From contig JAKLIW010000002.1 of NCBI GenBank assembly GCA_022709425.1, forward strand, positions 186,001-250,000: a stretch of 64,000 nt of DNA, given 5' to 3'. This document shows, in pieces, positions 1-7,867 of the stretch. Position numbers and translations under genes: made by a program. The first letter of the stretch is position 1; each line of letters opens with the position of its first letter. The notes below the pieces were generated by a model that did no database searches, was not told the DNA's origin, and saw nothing but the letters and a program-made list of their open reading frames with translations. The stretch comes from a bacterium (GTDB lineage: Bacteria > UBP6 > UBA1177 > JAKLFG01).

Positions 1-498
1 GAGGAGTCCCTTGTTGGTCCCTATCGGTGCGGCGAGTGGCATCACCGTCGCGGCGCCCGCATCCTGCAGCCGGAGCGCCAGCATCGGGTCGGCGTTGATA
101 TAGGGAAGGACCGCGAAGCCTTTCTTCACCAGTATCGTTGTCGCCTTCAAGGTCTCTATCGGATCGGGGAGGAGATAGCGCGGCTCGGGGGTGAGTTCGA
201 GTTTTACCCACTTGGGGAGTCCCGCCTCGGCCGCCATCTCGGCGTAGTAGACCGCCTCTTCTGCGGTCCGCGCACCCGCGGTGTTGGGCAGGATCGTGAT
301 GCCGGGACAGGCAAGGAGCGGCTTTAAGAGCGATTCATCCTTTCCGCCGAGGTCCATCCGCCGCAGAGAGGCCGTGACGACCTGCGTGCCGGAGGCTTTC
401 ACCGCCGCGATCATCGCCTCGTTCGAGCGGTATTTGCCGGTCCCGAGGAAGAGGCGCGACGAAAAGGTGAATGAGCCGACGCGCAGTTCTTTTTCCAT
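1..498 (-). CDS. thiG: Thiazole synthase ThiG (3' end outside window)
   Basis: ThiG builds the thiazole phosphate of thiamine from deoxyxylulose phosphate, dehydroglycine and ThiS-thiocarboxylate in the cytoplasm. The 166 codons present begin [20 protein letters not shown] and show the family's LGTGKY strand, the [15 protein letters not shown] segment and the Schiff-base lysine, K99, in WVKLEL. The phosphate-binding side ([20 protein letters not shown]) follows, and the frame runs off the left edge still open. The start lies 4 nt after the nadA stop, so this is the third gene of a cofactor operon. GTNKG replaces the more usual GSGxG after API. Identification is secure; only the last third is missing. 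Confidence 0.93.
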   Translation of the reverse strand, partial: MEKELRVGSFTFSSRLFLGTGKYRSNEAMIAAVKASGTQVVTASLRRMDLGGKDESLLKPLLACPGITILPNTAGARTAEEAVYYAEMAAEAGLPKWVKLELTPEPRYLLPDPIETLKATTILVKKGFAVLPYINADPMLALRLQDAGAATVMPLAAPIGTNKGLL

Positions 499-502
499 TA
501 TG

Positions 503-1414
503 TTACCTGTTCAGTTCAAGCATCCGGACAAGGGCACCGCGCGCCTTTTCGGCGATGTCGTCGCCCACCGTGACCAGCGTCTCCTCCTCGTCGAGCGACC
601 GGAGGATGGTCTCAAGCGTTATCTTCTTCATGTTGCGGCAGTACATCGCCGGGTTGGAGATGTCGATGAATTCGGCCGCCGGATCGTGCCGCTGAAGGGT
701 GTGGGTGATGCCCGATTCGGTGACGACGATGTAGCGCTGGTGTTTCTTTTCCTTCACGAGCGCCACCATGCCGCCGGTCGAGAGGATGTGGTCGGCCTCG
801 CGACGCGTCTCTTTGGTGCATTCGGGGTGCATGAGGACCACCGCGCCGGGGAAGAGTTTCCGTGCGTCGGCGACATCTTCGGGCTGTATTTTATGGTGGA
901 CCGGGCAGAACCCGCTGTGGAGGATGATCTCCTTTTCGGGCACCTGTTCGGCGACCCACGAACCGAGATTCTGGTCGGGGACGAAGAGTATCTGTTTCTG
1001 CGGCAGATTGCGGACGATGCGGACCGCCGACGAACTGGTGACGCAGACGTCCGACAGCGCCTTGACCTCCACCGATGAATTGACATAGCAGGCGACCGCC
1101 GCGCTGGGATAGGCCGCCTTGAGGCGTTGCAGCTGGTCGGGGTTTATCATGTCGGCGAGCGGGCATCCGGCGTCGGCCACCGGCAGGAGCACCTTCTTGT
1201 CGGGGGCGAGAATGGCCGCCGTCTCTCCCATGAAGCGGACACCGGCGAGCACGATGACAGCGGCCGTCGTATCGGCGGCGCGGACCGCGAGTTCGAACGA
1301 ATCGCCCACCACATCGGCGATATCCTGCACCTCGGCCCGGGTGTAGGTATGGGCAAGAATGAGTGCGTTCTTCTCTTTCTTAAGCGCCGCGATGCGGCGG
1401 ATGAGGTCATCCAT
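503..1414 (-). CDS. nadA: Quinolinate synthase NadA
   Basis: NadA condenses iminoaspartate with dihydroxyacetone phosphate to quinolinate, the first committed compound of NAD synthesis. It uses a [4Fe-4S] cluster. At 303 residues the length is normal. The three cluster cysteines are visible: C84 in AGCPLAD, C170 in GFCPVHHK and C259 in MYCRNMKK. The substrate-binding HTYT, MGETA and HPEC elements are also present. The start codon overlaps the stop of the upstream NifU-like gene (TGATG), and thiG follows 4 nt downstream. The context suggests a cluster scaffold made together with the FeS enzyme it could serve. No nadB or nadC lies in the window. Confidence 0.95.
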   Translation of the reverse strand: MDDLIRRIAALKKEKNALILAHTYTRAEVQDIADVVGDSFELAVRAADTTAAVIVLAGVRFMGETAAILAPDKKVLLPVADAGCPLADMINPDQLQRLKAAYPSAAVACYVNSSVEVKALSDVCVTSSSAVRIVRNLPQKQILFVPDQNLGSWVAEQVPEKEIILHSGFCPVHHKIQPEDVADARKLFPGAVVLMHPECTKETRREADHILSTGGMVALVKEKKHQRYIVVTESGITHTLQRHDPAAEFIDISNPAMYCRNMKKITLETILRSLDEEETLVTVGDDIAEKARGALVRMLELNR

Positions 1415-1650
1415 CAGATGCTGACGACCTTCTGCACTTCAGGGATCTGCTTCTTGAGCTCGAACTCGATCCCCATTTTGAGCGTCATCTGCGACATCGG
1501 ACAGCCGTGGCAGTGGCCGCGGAGCGCCACCTTGACGATGCCGTCGTCGGTCACCTCTATCAGTTCCACGTCGCCGCCGTCGCGCTGCAGCATCGGGCGG
1601 ACCTTCTCAAGTACCGCGGGGACTTTGTCCTTCCAGGTCGTTTCGGCCAT
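1414..1650 (-). CDS. NifU C-terminal-domain Fe-S scaffold protein
   Basis: This is a 78-residue stand-alone NifU C-terminal domain (Nfu type), which carries and delivers [4Fe-4S] clusters. The CHGC motif supplies the two cluster cysteines, after an RDGGDVELIEV segment typical of the family. The start at 1650 (MAETTWK) is preferred over an ATG 12 nt upstream. GGAG sits 6 nt before 1650, whereas the upstream ATG overlaps that site. It is the first gene of the operon leading to nadA and thiG and is coupled to nadA by a 1-nt overlap. Delivery of clusters to NadA is inferred from context. Confidence 0.9.
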   Translation of the reverse strand: MAETTWKDKVPAVLEKVRPMLQRDGGDVELIEVTDDGIVKVALRGHCHGCPMSQMTLKMGIEFELKKQIPEVQKVVSI

Positions 1651-1690
1651 GGTCGTCTCCATCAGACAAGGTTAGCAACCGGTCGCTGTA

Positions 1691-1718
1691 ACGATACGCA
1701 CCGGGCGCGGTAAGTCAA
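1691..1718 (-). promoter_or_regulatory. Predicted promoter of the nfu-nadA-thiG operon
   Basis: On the minus strand TTGACT (1713-1718) and TATCGT (1691-1696) are separated by 16 bp, about 40 bp before the nfu start. It is divergent from the peptidase promoter at 1754. Confidence 0.45.
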
Positions 1719-1753
1719 GGCGAATCCTACCAAAAAGCCGCTAAAAATAACAG

Positions 1754-1783
1754 TTGACATTCAAAACGACACCACTATATAAT
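1754..1783 (+). promoter_or_regulatory. Strong sigma70-like promoter of the metallopeptidase gene
   Basis: A perfect TTGACA (1754-1759) and perfect TATAAT (1778-1783) are separated by 18 bp. A GGAGGAG ribosome site (1814-1820) and the start at 1825 follow. It is the closest consensus match in the window. Confidence 0.75.
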
Positions 1784-1824
1784 CGCCCGTTATGGGAACC
1801 CTAAACCTCTAGTGGAGGAGATGC

Positions 1825-4353
1825 ATGAGAATCGCGACGATGTTCTTGGTCATCATGTGCGCCACGGCGCTCCTTGCGGCGACACCGCTCAAGAAGGCGG
1901 AAGTCCGCTACGCGAAAGATGTGCCGGTCATGGTCAAGGGACTCAACGTCCCGCTGAAGGCCGACGCCGCGTCGGTCGAGAAGTTCGTGAAGAGCGAATT
2001 CTTCCCGCAGTTCAACCTCGGGAAGGACATTACCCTCGTTCCGTTCCGTGCCATGAACCTCGACGGCACGAAGGTCTTCAAGTACTCCCACAGCTACAAA
2101 GGGTGGGCGGTCGAGAACGCCTTCACCACCGTTTCGATGAAAAATGGCAAGGTCTACCGTATCAACAACGGCCTCGGCCGCATCGATCTTGACCTTACCA
2201 AGGTGGTCGCTCCCGAAAAGGCGGTCATGGTCGCCGCCGCGAAGCATTTCCCGAAAAGCATCACCGCTCTGCCCAAACACATGGTTGAAAAGGTCATCGT
2301 GCAGATCGGCGGCGTTTATATGCCGGCCTACAAGGTCCGCCTGATGCCGTTCCACATGGCCGACAACCGCGTCTACTACATCAACGCCAAGAGCGGCAAG
2401 TTCCTGTATGCCCACAACAAGACCATGTATGCCGATGACGACGCCCTGTTGACCGATGAATCGGTCACGGCGCTCGACACCGCGAAGGTCTACACCAAGA
2501 ACCCGATCACCACACCCGATCTGGTCGAGGTCACCCTTCCGTGGGTCGCCGATGCCGATGACGCCGACCTGACGGCCGAGGAGCGCGGCTTCCTCACCAC
2601 CAAGAAAGACAGCGAAGAGATCCGCAAGATCAAGGCGTTCAACTGTCCCGACAAGGGGGAGAAGTTCCCCATCGAATTGGGCGGTTTCAGCGCGACGCCG
2701 CATCTCTGTTCGCCGGTTCAACTTGCCAACAAGATCGACAACGGCTCGTTCATCTACGAAGACTGCGAAGGTGGCAAGGAGTATGTCAAGGAGAACATGG
2801 CCGAGGGCAAGATAGACAAGTGCGCCGAGATATCGATGTACTATCATGCCTCCAAGATATATCAGTACCTCCGCCAACTCGACACCGATTTCTCCTATCT
2901 GCTGAACAACAATACAACCTCACCGCTCAATGTCATCGGCAATTTCCAGATGCCCGACACGGCCGATCTCATGGCGGTCATGGGCGGCACCAATGAGCTG
3001 GTCCCGATGGACAACGCATTCTTCAGCCCCGATAACCCGATGATGTCGATCCTCTTCGCCAGCAGCGGCATCACCGGCGATCTGCTCGTTTTCGGGCAGG
3101 GGACCTTCGCCGATTTCGGTTTCGACGGCGACGTCATCTACCACGAATTCGGTCACGCGACGGTCTATACCACCGGTCTCGATTCGGGCGGATTCCTTGA
3201 TCAGTACGGCATGAACGGCGAACCGGGCGCTCTCCACGAAGGGTTCGGCGACACCTTCTCCTTCTTCATGTCGGACGATCCGTGCACCGGCGAATATGCT
3301 TCGCAGGGTATCATCGACTGGGCGAAATCGCAGGGCGGTATCGTCGAGATGGACAAGGACGAGAACGATAACTGGTGTATGCGCTACGCCGAACATGAAT
3401 ACAAGGTCATGAACGATTTCGAAGGCGAGGTCCACTGGGACGGCCAGCCGCATCTCGCGACCAACTGGGCCATCTATAAGCTTGCCCAGAAGGATAAGAT
3501 CGGCGGCGCGACACTGCAGGAACAGAAGGATGCCTTCGTGAAACTGCTCCTCAAGACCCTCTATGCCCTCGGCACGGCGCAGGGGACCCACAAGCTCTGG
3601 GCCGAAACGCTCCTGTCCGAGATCGAGAACGACGACGCATACAAGACGCATAAAGCCCACATCGAACAGCTCCTCACCGACTTCAATTACTTCGCCGAGA
3701 TCCGTTCGCGCGATGCGTCGGCCGGCGTCAAGCGGCTTTTCCAGGATGCGGCGGTCGATCCGGACGCCTCTTCTTCCAGCCCGTTGGGCGGTGGCGGCAC
3801 CGCGATACAGGTTCTCGAGGATGAGACGCCGGTATCGATAGCCCCCGGCTATATCCAGCTTACCTACACCGTTCCCGAGGACTTCGAGTTCAATTCGGTC
3901 AAGATCATCGCCGGCGTGGCCTCATCCAGCAGTTCCAGCCCGATCGGCGGTAGCGGCGGAACCCCCGACCTGCACATCTACGCCAAAAAAGGCAGTCCCA
4001 TCATCTTCACGGTGGATGCGGAGAATTCGACCGATACGGCGGTCCGCGTGACGGTCGACTTCGATCAAGATATCGTGAAAGACGAAGCGCGCGGCGCGTG
4101 GTTCCTTACCGATGTCAAGCCGGGCGAGAAGTACTATCTGGAATTCATCAACTACGGCACCGGCGGCGCGACCATCAGCGGCATTGCGCTGGCGGGCGCC
4201 GATTACGAGGCGACGACCGACGACGATTCCATTCTCAATGACGGGATCGCGACCGACGAAGACGACATAGCGGTCGACAACGTCATCGTTCCCGACACCG
4301 ATACCACGACCAAGAAATCGGACGACGGCTGCGGCTGCTCGATCGTTTTCTAA
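1825..4353 (+). CDS. Secreted gluzincin metallopeptidase (M4/M36-like) with GCGC C-terminus
   Basis: This 842-residue protein is predicted to be an exported zinc endopeptidase. It has a Sec signal (about 1-18) and an FTP/PepSY-like propeptide (about 30-200). The zinc site is HEFGH (H440, E441, H444), with the third ligand probably E472 in ALHEGFGDTF, a spacing closer to fungalysin M36 than to thermolysin. A C-terminal region (about 630-800) resembles a pre-peptidase C-terminal beta domain. Two short Ser-run/Gly-rich inserts (SSSSPLGGGG and SSSSSPIGGSGG) punctuate it. The protein ends in an acidic linker followed by DDGCGCSIVF, reminiscent of the Cys motif of MYXO-CTERM tails but without the membrane helix and Arg end. 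It is monocistronic, with its own promoter and terminator. Exact peptidase family is uncertain. Confidence 0.85.
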   Translation: MRIATMFLVIMCATALLAATPLKKAEVRYAKDVPVMVKGLNVPLKADAASVEKFVKSEFFPQFNLGKDITLVPFRAMNLDGTKVFKYSHSYKGWAVENAFTTVSMKNGKVYRINNGLGRIDLDLTKVVAPEKAVMVAAAKHFPKSITALPKHMVEKVIVQIGGVYMPAYKVRLMPFHMADNRVYYINAKSGKFLYAHNKTMYADDDALLTDESVTALDTAKVYTKNPITTPDLVEVTLPWVADADDADLTAEERGFLTTKKDSEEIRKIKAFNCPDKGEKFPIELGGFSATPHLCSPVQLANKIDNGSFIYEDCEGGKEYVKENMAEGKIDKCAEISMYYHASKIYQYLRQLDTDFSYLLNNNTTSPLNVIGNFQMPDTADLMAVMGGTNELVPMDNAFFSPDNPMMSILFASSGITGDLLVFGQGTFADFGFDGDVIYHEFGHATVYTTGLDSGGFLDQYGMNGEPGALHEGFGDTFSFFMSDDPCTGEYASQGIIDWAKSQGGIVEMDKDENDNWCMRYAEHEYKVMNDFEGEVHWDGQPHLATNWAIYKLAQKDKIGGATLQEQKDAFVKLLLKTLYALGTAQGTHKLWAETLLSEIENDDAYKTHKAHIEQLLTDFNYFAEIRSRDASAGVKRLFQDAAVDPDASSSSPLGGGGTAIQVLEDETPVSIAPGYIQLTYTVPEDFEFNSVKIIAGVASSSSSSPIGGSGGTPDLHIYAKKGSPIIFTVDAENSTDTAVRVTVDFDQDIVKDEARGAWFLTDVKPGEKYYLEFINYGTGGATISGIALAGADYEATTDDDSILNDGIATDEDDIAVDNVIVPDTDTTTKKSDDGCGCSIVF

Positions 4354-4375
4354 GTTCGTTCCAGTATCAATTCCG

Positions 4376-4406
4376 AACGGGGGGAGCACATCCCCCCGTT
4401 TTTTTT
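4376..4406 (+). terminator. Rho-independent terminator after the metallopeptidase
   Basis: A perfect 10-bp stem (4376-4385 with 4391-4400) with a 5-nt loop runs into an uninterrupted T tract. It begins 22 nt after the stop codon. Confidence 0.92.
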
Positions 4407-4410
4407 CGCG

Positions 4411-4439
4411 TTGACTCATCTCATCCTTTGTGGTAAGGT
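4411..4439 (+). promoter_or_regulatory. Predicted promoter of tsaD-rsmA
   Basis: TTGACT (4411-4416) and TAAGGT (4434-4439) are separated by 17 bp, between the terminator and the tsaD start at 4463. The -10 is weak. Confidence 0.4.
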
Positions 4440-4462
4440 GCGCCGACCTTTTGGAGTTACGC

Positions 4463-5476
4463 ATGACGCGCTACATTTTGGGGATAGAGACCAGTTGCGA
4501 CGATACCTCGGCGGCGGTGGTGGATGATACCCTCCGCGTCCGTGCGGTGCAGACCACTTCGCAGACCAACCTCCACGCCCTGTTCGGCGGGGTCATTCCC
4601 GAACTGGCGGCGCGCAACCATATCGCGTGGATATTCCCCGTCATCGATACGGCGCTCAAGAAAAGCGGCGTCGCCTCGGCCGATCTGTCGGCCGTCGCGG
4701 TGACCAACTATCCGGGACTGCTGGGGTCGCTGCTGGTCGGCGTCGGTGCGGCGAAGGGGCTTTCCCTCGGACTCAAAAAACCGCTCATCGCCGTCAATCA
4801 CCTTGAAGCGCACATCCACAGCGCCTTCCTCGACCGCGCCGAGCGGCCGACGGCCCCGTACCTCGCCCTTGTGGTTTCGGGCGGTCACACGACGCTCATG
4901 GAGATGGCGGAGGAGGGAACCACGGTGCTCGCCGAGACGATGGATGACGCGGCGGGCGAAGCCTATGACAAGATCGCGAAGATCGCGAAACTGCCCTATC
5001 CGGGCGGCCCGGCCATAGACAAGATAGCGCAGACGGGCGATCCGTCGCGTTACGACCTGCCGCATCTCATGCGGAGCGGCAAGTACAAAGACACGCTCGC
5101 CTTCAGTTTCAGCGGCATCAAGTCGGCGGTGAAGCGCATCCTCGAAGAAGAGGGCGACACGGTGGCGCTTGCCGACCTCATGGCCTGCTTCCAGTCGCGG
5201 GTGGTCGAACTGATCGAGCGGCGTCTGACCGCGGCGTGGGAACAGAAACCCTACACGGCGCTCGTGGTCGCCGGGGGTGTCGCCGCCAACAGCGCGGTAC
5301 GGACGATGGCGCAGAGCTTCACCGAACGGCGCGGCGTGCCGCTCTATCTGCCGCAACTCAAATACTGTCAGGACAACGGCGCGATGGTCGCGGCGGCCGC
5401 CTTCCCGCGGCTCGACCGGGGCGACTTCTCGCCGCTCGACTTCGATGTGACGGCCACCTGCCGTCCGCAGAAATGA
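4463..5476 (+). CDS. tsaD: tRNA N6-adenosine threonylcarbamoyltransferase TsaD
   Basis: TsaD transfers the threonylcarbamoyl group from TC-AMP to A37 of ANN-decoding tRNAs, together with TsaB and TsaE. The 337-residue protein opens with ILGIETSCDDTS, has the iron-binding HxxxH as H113/H117 in NHLEAHIHS, and carries the family's VSGGHTTL and FSFSGIKSAV segments. The start at 4463 is chosen over an in-frame codon 33 nt upstream because TTGGAG lies just before it and the family begins here. The stop overlaps the rsmA start (ATGA), so the two RNA-modification genes are coupled. Confidence 0.96.
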   Translation: MTRYILGIETSCDDTSAAVVDDTLRVRAVQTTSQTNLHALFGGVIPELAARNHIAWIFPVIDTALKKSGVASADLSAVAVTNYPGLLGSLLVGVGAAKGLSLGLKKPLIAVNHLEAHIHSAFLDRAERPTAPYLALVVSGGHTTLMEMAEEGTTVLAETMDDAAGEAYDKIAKIAKLPYPGGPAIDKIAQTGDPSRYDLPHLMRSGKYKDTLAFSFSGIKSAVKRILEEEGDTVALADLMACFQSRVVELIERRLTAAWEQKPYTALVVAGGVAANSAVRTMAQSFTERRGVPLYLPQLKYCQDNGAMVAAAAFPRLDRGDFSPLDFDVTATCRPQK

Positions 5477-6288
5477 ACAACACCGAACTGAAACGCATCC
5501 TCGCCGATGCGGGTGTCGCGCCGCGCAAAGGGCTGTCGCAGAACTTCCTGCACGACGATGTGGCGCTGGAGAAGATCGCCGATGCGCTGACGCCCGGCGC
5601 CGGGTTCTATGTCGAGATCGGCGGCGGGGTGGGATCGCTCACCGAAAAGGCGGTGGGGCGCGGCTTTCACCCCTTCACCGTGCTCGATATCGACGAAACG
5701 ATGCTCCAGATACTGCATGCGCGGTTTGACGGGAAGGCGCAGGTCATCAACGCCGACGCGGTCCGCTACGATCTGACGCCGCACTTCGCCGGGACGCGCG
5801 GGGTCGTCTTCGGCAACCTGCCCTATCAGGCGAGTTCGCCGATACTCTTCTCGATCCTGTCGCAGAGCCGCTATATCTCGCGGGCGGTCTTCCTCCTGCA
5901 GAAAGAGGTGGCGGTGAAGTGCGCGGCCGAGCCGGCCAGCCGCGATTTCTCGCCGCTTGCCGCCGTCATCCGGCATATCGGCGACGCCGAGATACTTTTC
6001 GACATCGGCCCCGCGTCGTTCTTCCCGCCGCCCAAGGTGATGTCGTCGGTGCTCCAGATACCGATACGGCCGCACGAAAAAATGCCCGCCGAGATCATGA
6101 AGATGGCCGACGCCTTCCGCATCCTTTTTTCGCACCGGCGCAAGACGCTCGCCAATGTCTTCAAGATGCACCGGCTTCCGGCCGCGTTCCTCGCCGAGGC
6201 GGGCATCGGGGCGAACGCCCGTATCGAGGAGATCGAATGGTCGACGCTCGAAGCGCTCGCCGCACGGCTGGCGAAGATATCTATATAA
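5473..6288 (+). CDS. rsmA: 16S rRNA dimethyladenosine transferase RsmA/KsgA
   Basis: RsmA dimethylates A1518 and A1519 in helix 45 of 16S rRNA late in 30S assembly. The 271-residue protein shows the SQNFL N-terminus (22-26), the SAM-binding loop VEIGGGVGSLT (about 47-57), the acidic LDIDETM and the catalytic NLPY at 115-118. A FFPPPKV loop follows at the expected place. An open frame extends upstream in phase, but that stretch lies inside tsaD and is out of its frame. The ATG at 5473 overlaps the tsaD stop by 4 nt and gives a normal-length protein. Confidence 0.96.
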   Translation: MNNTELKRILADAGVAPRKGLSQNFLHDDVALEKIADALTPGAGFYVEIGGGVGSLTEKAVGRGFHPFTVLDIDETMLQILHARFDGKAQVINADAVRYDLTPHFAGTRGVVFGNLPYQASSPILFSILSQSRYISRAVFLLQKEVAVKCAAEPASRDFSPLAAVIRHIGDAEILFDIGPASFFPPPKVMSSVLQIPIRPHEKMPAEIMKMADAFRILFSHRRKTLANVFKMHRLPAAFLAEAGIGANARIEEIEWSTLEALAARLAKISI

Positions 6289-6313
6289 AATCATTTAGAT
6301 AATCGTTTTTATC

Positions 6314-6369
6314 TGTCGCAATACTTCAATCGCGCCATTTAATTTGTCGTAATACTTGAATTGCGCCAT
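6314..6369 (+). repeat. Two 25-bp direct repeats, 31-bp period, upstream of the Fic-like gene
   Basis: The copies at 6314-6338 and 6345-6369 begin TGTCGYAATACTT and end GCGCCAT, differing at 3 of 25 positions. Their starts are 31 bp apart, about three helical turns. The second copy overlaps the -35 box of the downstream promoter. An operator for a multimeric regulator is the simplest reading, possibly the winged-helix domain of the Fic-like protein itself. Confidence 0.75.
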
Positions 6370-6383
6370 AAAGGGAGTATGCT
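6356..6383 (+). promoter_or_regulatory. Predicted promoter of the Fic-like gene
   Basis: TTGAAT (6356-6361) and TATGCT (6378-6383) are 16 bp apart. The -35 lies inside the second direct repeat. Transcription from here would start after two in-frame upstream ATGs, which supports the start at 6421. Confidence 0.5.
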
Positions 6384-6420
6384 GAGAAAGTGTGGCGTGT
6401 TGCAGACCACGGAGGAACCC

Positions 6421-7812
6421 ATGCCGAAGATCGTATCGTCCCACGAACTCGACGCGATATGCACCGCCGTCGCCCGTTTCCCGAACGGCGCCTCCATCGA
6501 AGATATTGCCCTGACACTCGGCGGCGACCTGCCGCTCCGCACCCTGCAACGCCGCATCGCCGCGCTCATCGCCGCGGGACGCCTCACCGCCGTGGGCAGT
6601 GCGCGCGCCCGCCGCTACCGCCCCGCCGCCCCGGACTTCGCCATCCCCGTGATCGGTAGCGGCATCGTGAGTTCACCCGAAGAACTCTACCTACCTATAT
6701 CAATGGAAGGGGAGGATATCCGCCGCTCGGTCCGCAGAACGATCCCGGAACGGCGGCCGGTGGGATACGACCGCAACTTTCTGGAGCGCTACCGCCCCAA
6801 CGAGACCTTCTACCTGTCGTCGGTCATGCGGGAACACCTCTTCGAGATCGGCCGTTCGCCCGACGACCAGCGCCCCGCCGGGACCTACGCGCGGCAGATA
6901 TTCGACCGCCTGCTGATAGACCTTTCGTGGAACTCAAGCCGGTTGGAGGGGAACACCTATTCACTGCTGGAGACCGAGCGGCTGCTCGAACTCGGTGAAT
7001 CGGCCGACGGCAAAAAAGCCTTCGAGGCGCAGATGCTCCTCAACCACAAAGCGGCCATCGAACTGCTGGTCGAACAGGCCGACGAGATCGGCTTTAACCG
7101 CTACACCATACTGAACCTCCACGCGCTACTGTCCAACAATCTGCTGGCCGATCCGCGCGCCTGCGGCCGGCTCCGCGCCATCCCGGTCGCCGTGAGCGGC
7201 ACGGTTTATCAGCCGCTGGCGGTGCCGCAGACCATTGAAAAAGATTTTCAACTGCTCCTCGATACCGCGTCGGCCATCGCCGATCCGTTCGAACAGGCAT
7301 TTTTTGTGATGGTCCATCTGCCCTATCTCCAGCCGTTTGAGGATGTGAACAAGCGGGTGTCGCGGCTTGCCGCCAATATCCCGCTTATCCGCCGAAACCT
7401 CTGCCCGCTCTCGTTCATCGATGTCCCCGACCGCGCCTATGTCGACGGCATACTGGGCGTCTATGAACTGAACCGCGTGGAGCTCCTGCGCGATGTGTTC
7501 GTCTGGGCGTACAACCGGTCGTGCGAACGCTACTCGGCATTGCGCCGGTCGCTGGGGGAGCCCGATCCGTTCCGCATGCGTCACCGGCAGGCGATAGCGG
7601 CGGCCGTCGCGGCGGTGGTGACGGGTGTTCTGGACAAGGAGCGCGGCATCGCTCTGATCAAAGAGGCGGCGGAGCGGTCGGTGCCGCCAGCGGAGCGGCC
7701 GCGTTTCATCGAGGTGGTCGAAACGGAACTGATGAGCCTGCACGAAGGGAATATCGCCCGGTATCGCATCCGGCCGTCGCAGTATCGGTCGTGGCAGGTT
7801 GTCTGGCGATAA
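6421..7812 (+). CDS. Winged-helix/Fic-domain protein lacking the catalytic histidine
   Basis: This 463-residue protein joins an N-terminal winged-helix region (about 10-68), ending in a basic SARARRYRP wing, to a Fic fold. Fic enzymes usually transfer AMP to a hydroxyl side chain. Here the core motif HPFxDGNGR reads QPFEDVNKR (304-312), so the catalytic His is Gln and both loop glycines are changed. The inhibitory-helix motif SxxxEG/N is intact (S172, E176, G177). The QPFEDVNKR form belongs, from memory, to a recurring Fic subfamily. Classical AMPylation is therefore doubtful; nucleotide binding and transcriptional control are more likely. The start at 6421 has GGAGG 8-12 nt upstream. The gene is solitary, between housekeeping genes. 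Confidence 0.85.
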   Translation: MPKIVSSHELDAICTAVARFPNGASIEDIALTLGGDLPLRTLQRRIAALIAAGRLTAVGSARARRYRPAAPDFAIPVIGSGIVSSPEELYLPISMEGEDIRRSVRRTIPERRPVGYDRNFLERYRPNETFYLSSVMREHLFEIGRSPDDQRPAGTYARQIFDRLLIDLSWNSSRLEGNTYSLLETERLLELGESADGKKAFEAQMLLNHKAAIELLVEQADEIGFNRYTILNLHALLSNNLLADPRACGRLRAIPVAVSGTVYQPLAVPQTIEKDFQLLLDTASAIADPFEQAFFVMVHLPYLQPFEDVNKRVSRLAANIPLIRRNLCPLSFIDVPDRAYVDGILGVYELNRVELLRDVFVWAYNRSCERYSALRRSLGEPDPFRMRHRQAIAAAVAAVVTGVLDKERGIALIKEAAERSVPPAERPRFIEVVETELMSLHEGNIARYRIRPSQYRSWQVVWR

Positions 7813-7816
7813 ATCA

Positions 7817-7844
7817 TTGATTTCAGATTCCGTCTCCGTATAGT
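7817..7844 (+). promoter_or_regulatory. Predicted promoter of the Omp85-like/BaiN-type pair
   Basis: TTGATT (7817-7822) and TATAGT (7839-7844) are separated by 16 bp, 24 nt before the start at 7868. The leader is short and its ribosome site weak. Confidence 0.5.
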
Positions 7845-7867
7845 GAACGCACTTTTGTTGGTGTGCC

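Noticed and set aside
5236..5472. Upstream in-frame extension of rsmA.
   Set aside because: It lies within tsaD, reads as Arg/Ala-rich shadow sequence and is not part of the RsmA family.
6314..6369. Possible CRISPR or attachment site at the 25-bp direct repeats.
   Set aside because: Only two copies separated by 6 bp, placed on a promoter, with no integrase nearby.
6421..7812. Calling the Fic protein an active AMP-transferase.
   Set aside because: The catalytic His of HPFxDGNGR is Gln and the loop glycines are changed.
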